DNA from: Lacinutrix sp. WUR7
GTDB lineage: Bacteria; Bacteroidota; Bacteroidia; Flavobacteriales; Flavobacteriaceae
Reading direction: 5' to 3'
Assembly (NCBI RefSeq): GCF_016864015.1
Contig: NZ_CP045067.1
Coordinates: 2,738,001-2,802,000 of the forward strand
Length of the DNA stretch: 64,000 nucleotides
Shown here: piece after piece, positions 58,955 through 64,000 of the stretch
How positions within the stretch are numbered: position 1 is the stretch's first letter
How the letters are laid out: the number at the start of each line of letters is the position of its first letter
Position numbers and translations under genes: made by a program
Notes under the pieces: generated by a model
The model's database searches: none
Told to the model about the DNA's origin: nothing
Seen by the model: the letters and a program-made list of their open reading frames with translations, nothing else

Positions 58955-60088
58955 ATGAAACTAAAACTACTTTTCGCTTTGTTTTTTTATGCGCATGTAA
59001 CTCTTGCGCAAATTGCAGCTCCTCCAGTTCCAGAAACTTGGGAGAATGATTTGTGGTTTTCTAACCAATGGATGCATTTTTCTACAGTAAATTACACGTT
59101 TAATGTAGATTGTCTTCCAAATTTAGCGGTCTCACAAGTTTTAGATTTTGGTAGTGGTATATTTGTTAATAGTTCTAGATTAACCATAAGTTATAACGGA
59201 AACAATCAAGTAGTCGAAACGATTAATGAATTATGGAACAGTGTTAATGCTGCCTGGGAAAACGATAGACGATCTACGCAAGCTTATGATGGAAATAACC
59301 TAACAGAGATTTTGCATTATCTCTGGATAAACAATGCTTGGCTATTAGAATATCGAATTGTGAATGCTTATAACGGGAGTTTACTAACCGAAAGTATCAC
59401 ACAACAATGGGATATAAATGCTAGCCAATGGATAAATGATATAAAAAGCGAATTTACGTATAATAGCATTCCGCTTTTAGAAATTGCTTTAAGTAGTGCA
59501 TGGTCTACGGTAGATAATGTTTGGATTAATGATGGTAGAACGACCTTTGTTTATGACGCTAATAATCTATTAAACATAAAGACTTTTGAAGATTGGGAAT
59601 CCAATGCTTGGGTTAATGATAGACAAGAAACATATACGTTTGATAGCAATGATTTTTTAATAGAATCTCTAGTTTCGGAGTGGAATACAAGTACCATGGT
59701 TTATGATCTAGACAGAAGAGAAACCTATACAAATAATGCGCAAGGATACTACACCGAACTTGTTAGAGAAAATTATTTACTAGGAAGTTGGGTAAATGAA
59801 ACAAGAGATAGAAGAACCTATCCAATATGCTATACGCTTGGTGTTGAAAATCTTTTGGCTGAAGGTGTCTTAGTATATCCAATTCCTGCTCAAAATGTTC
59901 TACATATTAAAAGTAACATGCAACATAGTGAAGCTATAATTATGGATTTAAACGGAAGAATTGTACAGCAAGAAAAACTTACAAATGCATTACAAACCAT
60001 AGATATATCGCAATTAAATTCTGGAGTGTATATTTTAAAACTCTCTAATGGTAATCAGGTGATTACTGAAAAAATCATTAAGAAATAA
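58955..60088 (+). CDS. T9SS-secreted repeat protein
   Basis: A 377-aa protein with signal peptide (MKLKLLFALFFYAHVTLAQ). Six or so repeats of about 40 residues contain W-x4-W-x-ND-x-R and YDxNN-type strings (NAAWENDRRSTQAYDGNN, VWINDGRTTFVYDANN, NAWVNDRQETYTFDSND), like YD-type beta repeats. The last ~75 residues are a type A sorting domain (GVLVYPIPAQNVLHI, LNSGVYILKLSNGNQVITEKIIKK). Transcribed divergently from the sensor kinase operon; a regulatory link is possible. Confidence 0.83.
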   Translation: MKLKLLFALFFYAHVTLAQIAAPPVPETWENDLWFSNQWMHFSTVNYTFNVDCLPNLAVSQVLDFGSGIFVNSSRLTISYNGNNQVVETINELWNSVNAAWENDRRSTQAYDGNNLTEILHYLWINNAWLLEYRIVNAYNGSLLTESITQQWDINASQWINDIKSEFTYNSIPLLEIALSSAWSTVDNVWINDGRTTFVYDANNLLNIKTFEDWESNAWVNDRQETYTFDSNDFLIESLVSEWNTSTMVYDLDRRETYTNNAQGYYTELVRENYLLGSWVNETRDRRTYPICYTLGVENLLAEGVLVYPIPAQNVLHIKSNMQHSEAIIMDLNGRIVQQEKLTNALQTIDISQLNSGVYILKLSNGNQVITEKIIKK

Positions 60089-60133
60089 ATCCGTTAATTC
60101 GTCAAAAAGTAGTTTCCAATAAAATTAGATATC

Positions 60134-60565
60134 ATGAAAAATATACCAAAGACAAAACATATCCTTCTAATAATCGTACTCGCTGTTTTTCTAATTCCGG
60201 GGTATGGATTTTCGCAAGAAAAACGTGTCAAACCACCAAAAAGAGAATCTAAGATTTCTAGTGTAGATCATTTTGTAGATAAGACGTTTAATCTATATCA
60301 CAAAGTATTTGTTTATGACAGTTTAACGCAGGCAGGAGTAGAGATTCCAACAGAGATTGAAGACGAATTAATGGAGCATGCAGAAAAAGATATCGATAGT
60401 CTTTGGGATATTTTTCCAGAAGTTTTTGATGATATGGCTAACGGAAACGCGAACCTGATGAAAAAAGGAAAAGCAACAGCAAACTTAAACAAGTCTAAAA
60501 AAGTATTGCGATACTGCGTTTTAATGGTCAAAACCTATTTTGTAGGTACAGAAGAGGAAGAATAA
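60134..60565 (+). CDS. Small exported protein, unknown function
   Basis: A 143-aa protein with a signal peptide (residues ~1-30, ending GYGFSQ). The rest is charged and helical (VDHFVDKTFNLYHKVFVYDSLTQAGVEIPTEIEDELMEHAEKDIDSLWDIFPEVFDDM). Not recognised. Only 23 nt separate it from the next gene, so both probably form a unit. Confidence 0.68.
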   Translation: MKNIPKTKHILLIIVLAVFLIPGYGFSQEKRVKPPKRESKISSVDHFVDKTFNLYHKVFVYDSLTQAGVEIPTEIEDELMEHAEKDIDSLWDIFPEVFDDMANGNANLMKKGKATANLNKSKKVLRYCVLMVKTYFVGTEEEE

Positions 60566-60588
60566 ATAATCGTAAATACAACCGCACC

Positions 60589-61464
60589 ATGAAACAGATA
60601 CATCTCTTTTTATTCTTCTTGTTAAGTGTGCACTTTGCGAATAGCCAAAACTATAAAAGTGCCTTTAGAACAGATATTTGTTCCTGTATAGAAGAAGAAA
60701 GTTTAAAACGAAACCTGACGCCAAATGCATATAAAAAGTGTTATACCGAAATCCTGCCTAAATATGCAAACCAGATAGATGCTGCAATTGTAGAAGAGGA
60801 TTTGAATAAAAGATATTATTTAGGGCAAGTAGCCAGAAAAGACTTGGTGCTTGCGTTTCAATATGAATTAATCTACAGTTGTGATATCTATTTTGAGTAT
60901 TTGAATAGAACTCGAACTAGTGAAATACTAATCGCTAGAGAACGAGCAAAAGAAAGCGATTTGGAATCTAAAAACCAAATGGTAGCAATGTCTCCAAATG
61001 CGTATGCCTATTTTCATCGAGCACAATTACACTTTAATTTGGGGAATTTAAAAGAAGCAGAAGCCGATATTCATAAAAGTTTTGATGTCAATCCTAATGC
61101 TTCTAATATACAATCGACAAGACATGAATTGCTATTACTGGCTTGTATTTATGAAGAGCAAAAACAATATACCAAAGCGATTGCACTTTATGATAAAATA
61201 TATATGGGAAATTATGATTCGCAAGTAGCAACCTTAAGAGCGCTTGCAGATAAAAAAGCAGGAGGAAGCATGTCTAGTATACCAAAAGCAGCTACAGAGG
61301 TTGTTTCTTCAAAATCTAACGCATCGGAAAGAAGAAGATCTATCTCGCAAAATTCAAGAAGTAAACGCGCAGAACGAAAACCTGCCATAAAGAACGAGAA
61401 ACCCCCAACAAAACAAAAAAGTGATTCGGCTTCCCTGAAAAAATTATTTAAATTAGGTAATTGA
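60589..61464 (+). CDS. Exported TPR-like protein, unknown function
   Basis: A 291-aa protein with signal peptide (MKQIHLFLFFLLSVHFANS). Residues ~25-110 contain conserved cysteines (ICSCIEEE, KKCYTE, YSCDIYF). TPR-like pairs follow (AYAYFHRAQLHFNLGNLKEAEADIHKSFDVNP, LLACIYEEQKQYTKAIALYDKIYMG). The tail after 240 is basic and disordered. Unrecognised. Confidence 0.7.
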   Translation: MKQIHLFLFFLLSVHFANSQNYKSAFRTDICSCIEEESLKRNLTPNAYKKCYTEILPKYANQIDAAIVEEDLNKRYYLGQVARKDLVLAFQYELIYSCDIYFEYLNRTRTSEILIARERAKESDLESKNQMVAMSPNAYAYFHRAQLHFNLGNLKEAEADIHKSFDVNPNASNIQSTRHELLLLACIYEEQKQYTKAIALYDKIYMGNYDSQVATLRALADKKAGGSMSSIPKAATEVVSSKSNASERRRSISQNSRSKRAERKPAIKNEKPPTKQKSDSASLKKLFKLGN

Positions 61465-61510
61465 TTAAAAAAGCATCTTTTTTAAAGGCGGTTTTTTTAT
61501 AGAAACATAT

Positions 61511-61518
61511 TACCTTTG
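61511..61518 (+). promoter_or_regulatory. -7 element of priA, almost leaderless
   Basis: TACCTTTG ends 4 nt before the priA ATG. No clear TTG at -33. Confidence 0.45.
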
Positions 61519-61522
61519 GTTT

Positions 61523-63976
61523 ATGAATCATTTCATAGACGTCATTCTTCCCGTTCCTCTAGAAAAACTATTTACCTATAGTATTACAGAGGCAGAAGCA
61601 TCTTTTCTACAAGTAGGAATGCGTGTGGCTGTTCCTTTTGGTAAAACAAAAATGTATACCGCGCTTGTACACAGTATTCATAACAACAAACCGTTGGTGT
61701 ATGAAGCTAAAGAGATTCATCAAATTCTAGATGAGACACCGGTAATTACCCTGCAACAACTTACTTTTTGGCAATGGATTTCTAAATACTACATGTGTAC
61801 TTTAGGAGATGTCATGCGAGCAGCTTTACCAAGTGCATTTCTATTAGAAAGTGAAACGATTATTAGTAAGAATAACGATAAGATTATTGCAGACGAAGAC
61901 TTAAAAGATGATGAATTCTTGGTTTACGAAGCATTACAGCATCAGTCGTCCTTAAAGATTCAAGACCTAATATCAATTTTAGATAAAAAGAATGTACTTC
62001 CAGTAATTAAAAGGCTTTTAGAGAAAGAAGCGATTCATTTACAAGAAGAGATTTACGAAAAATATAAACCTAAATATGTTAGATACGTAAAGTTGCATAC
62101 TGCATATGCTTCGGAAGCTGCGCTTCAAGATATATTAGAAGAATTAAATAGAGCGCCAAAGCAAAAACAAGTGATCATGACTTTGTTTATGTTATCGTCA
62201 AAAACAAAGAAACCGATAAAGGTTGCCGAATTAACCGAAGTTAGTGGTGCTTCTTCGGCAATTATAAAAACATTAGTAGATAAAGGTATTCTAGAAGAAT
62301 ATCACATTCAAACCGATAGAATTAATTATTCTGGAGACGAAAATGAAGCTTCCAAAGAACTAAATGAACATCAAATTGTAGCTTTAGAAGAAGTGAAAAC
62401 GGCTTTTGAAAAACATAGTGTTACCTTATTACATGGGGTGACCTCTTCTGGGAAAACCGAAATATATGTCAAGCTTATGGAAGAAGCTTTAGCAAAAGGC
62501 GAACAGGTTTTGTACTTGCTTCCGGAGATTGCACTAACTACTCAATTAGTTTCTAGGCTTCAGAATTACTTCGGAGAACAAGTTGCGGTGTTTCATTCTA
62601 AATATTCTATTCATGAACGCGTAGAAGTTTATCAAAATTTACTGAACAATTCCGCGAAAGCGCGAATCATATTAGGAGCACGTTCTTCTATATTTTTACC
62701 ATTCAGCAATCTTGGGCTAATTATAGTAGACGAAGAGCACGAGCAATCTTTTAAACAGTTTGATCCTGCGCCACGATATCACGCAAGAGATGCAGCGGTT
62801 GTTTTAGCAAATATTTTTAAAGCAAAAACCTTATTAGGTTCTGCAACGCCAAGTTTAGAAAGTTCTTTTAATGCCCAACAAGATAAGTATGGTTTTGTAG
62901 AATTAACTACGCGATATAACAATGTCTTGATGCCAGAAATTGAATTGGTAGATATTAAAGACAAGCATAAGCGTAAAAAAATGAAAGGTCATTTTAGTGA
63001 TCGGTTAATTGAAGAAATGACCGAAACATTAAATGACGGACAACAAATTATACTGTTTCAAAACCGAAGAGGCTATTCGCCAATTGTAGAATGTAATACG
63101 TGTGGTAATGCGCCGCAATGTCCTAATTGTGATGTGAGTTTAACCTATCATCAATATCGAAATCAGTTGCGTTGTCATTATTGCGGTTATAATTCGGCAA
63201 TGCTTCAAAAATGCATGGCTTGTGGGAGTCCGTCTTTAGATAGTAAAGGTTTTGGAACAGAACAGATAGAAGTAGAGGTGAAGGAGCTGTTTCCAGATTA
63301 CAAAGTAGGTAGAATGGATTTAGATACCACGCGTGGTAAATATGGTTACGAAAAGATTATTACTTCTTTTGAACAACAGGAAGTCGATATTTTAGTCGGT
63401 ACACAAATGCTAACCAAAGGATTAGATTTTAGAAACGTGCGACTTGTAGGGATTATGAATGCTGATAATATGCTGAATTTTCCAGATTTTAGAGCCCATG
63501 AACGTAGTTTTCAATTGATGCTTCAGGTTTCTGGTAGGGCAGGACGTACCGAAAAAAGAGGAAAAGTATTAATACAAACCTATAATCCGTATCATAAAAT
63601 TCTACAACAAGTGTCTACCAATGATTATGCTGGTATGTACAAAGAGCAAATGGACGAAAGGTATAATTTTAAATATCCTCCTATATATAGACAAATAAAG
63701 ATTGTATTAAAGCATAAAGATTATAATCGCGTAAATATGGCGGCAGATTGGTATGCTAAATCTTTACGACAAGTATTTGGTGATTTTGTTCTCGGACCAG
63801 AATTTCCTCCAGTTTCTAGAATACGAAATCAATTTCATAAAAACATTTTGGTTAAGATACCAAGCAAGCAATCTTTGGCAAAAACCAAAGAAGCTATATT
63901 AAAAATAGATACTAGTTTTAATGCGGTAAAAGATTTTAGATCGGTTCGTGTTATCTTAAATGTTGATAATTACTAA
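61523..63976 (+). CDS. priA: Primosomal protein N' (replication restart helicase PriA)
   Basis: Reloads the replisome at collapsed forks. The 817-aa protein has the N-terminal DNA-binding domain (IDVILPVPLEKLFTYSI, GMRVAVPFGKTKMYTALV), Walker A GVTSSGKTE near residue 310, VDEEHEQSFKQ (Walker B), ATPSLES, eight zinc-binding cysteines in CNTCGNAPQCPNC..RCHYCG..CMACG, and the helicase C domain with QVSGRAGRTEKRGKV. Complete within the window. Confidence 0.97.
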   Translation: MNHFIDVILPVPLEKLFTYSITEAEASFLQVGMRVAVPFGKTKMYTALVHSIHNNKPLVYEAKEIHQILDETPVITLQQLTFWQWISKYYMCTLGDVMRAALPSAFLLESETIISKNNDKIIADEDLKDDEFLVYEALQHQSSLKIQDLISILDKKNVLPVIKRLLEKEAIHLQEEIYEKYKPKYVRYVKLHTAYASEAALQDILEELNRAPKQKQVIMTLFMLSSKTKKPIKVAELTEVSGASSAIIKTLVDKGILEEYHIQTDRINYSGDENEASKELNEHQIVALEEVKTAFEKHSVTLLHGVTSSGKTEIYVKLMEEALAKGEQVLYLLPEIALTTQLVSRLQNYFGEQVAVFHSKYSIHERVEVYQNLLNNSAKARIILGARSSIFLPFSNLGLIIVDEEHEQSFKQFDPAPRYHARDAAVVLANIFKAKTLLGSATPSLESSFNAQQDKYGFVELTTRYNNVLMPEIELVDIKDKHKRKKMKGHFSDRLIEEMTETLNDGQQIILFQNRRGYSPIVECNTCGNAPQCPNCDVSLTYHQYRNQLRCHYCGYNSAMLQKCMACGSPSLDSKGFGTEQIEVEVKELFPDYKVGRMDLDTTRGKYGYEKIITSFEQQEVDILVGTQMLTKGLDFRNVRLVGIMNADNMLNFPDFRAHERSFQLMLQVSGRAGRTEKRGKVLIQTYNPYHKILQQVSTNDYAGMYKEQMDERYNFKYPPIYRQIKIVLKHKDYNRVNMAADWYAKSLRQVFGDFVLGPEFPPVSRIRNQFHKNILVKIPSKQSLAKTKEAILKIDTSFNAVKDFRSVRVILNVDNY

Positions 63977-64000
63977 AATAAACCATTTTTCTAAGGATTA

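Overview
The window is a low-GC chromosomal segment from the phylum Bacteroidota, most likely family Flavobacteriaceae. The evidence is several secreted proteins with a type IX secretion (T9SS) C-terminal sorting domain, promoters of the Bacteroidota form TTG-N16..20-TAnnTTTG, DUF4252/DUF4421/DUF5074-type families, a 950-residue CarB without the allosteric domain, and a SusC-style TonB receptor paired with a surface lipoprotein. No rRNA or tRNA gene was seen. I could not run any search, so family names rest on motifs and on recognition of sequence patterns.

Layout. 0-10.5 kb: the tail of a T9SS protein, mtaB, a degenerate GNAT-like protein, a hydrolase, a lytic transglycosylase, a methionine-type NhaC transporter behind a small S-box-like RNA, rpmH, carB and another T9SS protein. 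10.5-14.7 kb: a satD/DUF3307 pair whose promoter lies in six dyads repeated every 28 bp, then a thioesterase and rmuC. 16.6-24 kb: a cobalamin uptake locus with btuD, btuC and btuF on the minus strand and a B12 riboswitch with btuB and btuG on the plus strand, plus a DUF71/COG2102 gene of the B12-salvage type. 24-28 kb: an S41 peptidase and an ECF sigma operon (sigma factor, membrane partner, two DUF4252 proteins) with duplicated leaders. 28-37 kb: purB, a heme-binding protein, a glycosyltransferase, a NUDIX hydrolase, cardiolipin synthase and a beta-lactamase-fold hydrolase.

37-50 kb is the accessory part. It holds a 401-residue protein whose first 25 residues look like ribosomal protein bTHX, a PHP-plus-ABC-ATPase protein of defence type, a Fic AMP-transferase, and attC-like repeats just after the stop codon of each of these three genes. 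A 2-kb tandem array of palindromic elements (43.5-45.45 kb) contains one long copy that carries a DUF559 nuclease-like gene. The short copies look like internally deleted versions of that long copy, and related elements occur at 17.5 kb and 29.6-30.1 kb.

50-64 kb returns to housekeeping and envelope functions: rdgB, hpf, rlmH, nadC, a BrkB-type membrane protein, a LytS/LytTR-type two-component pair, T9SS and TPR proteins, and priA.

The strongest candidates for something undescribed are the DUF559/palindromic element system, the 28-bp operator array in front of satD, the reduced S-box in front of the NhaC transporter, and the bTHX fusion within a cassette-like island.
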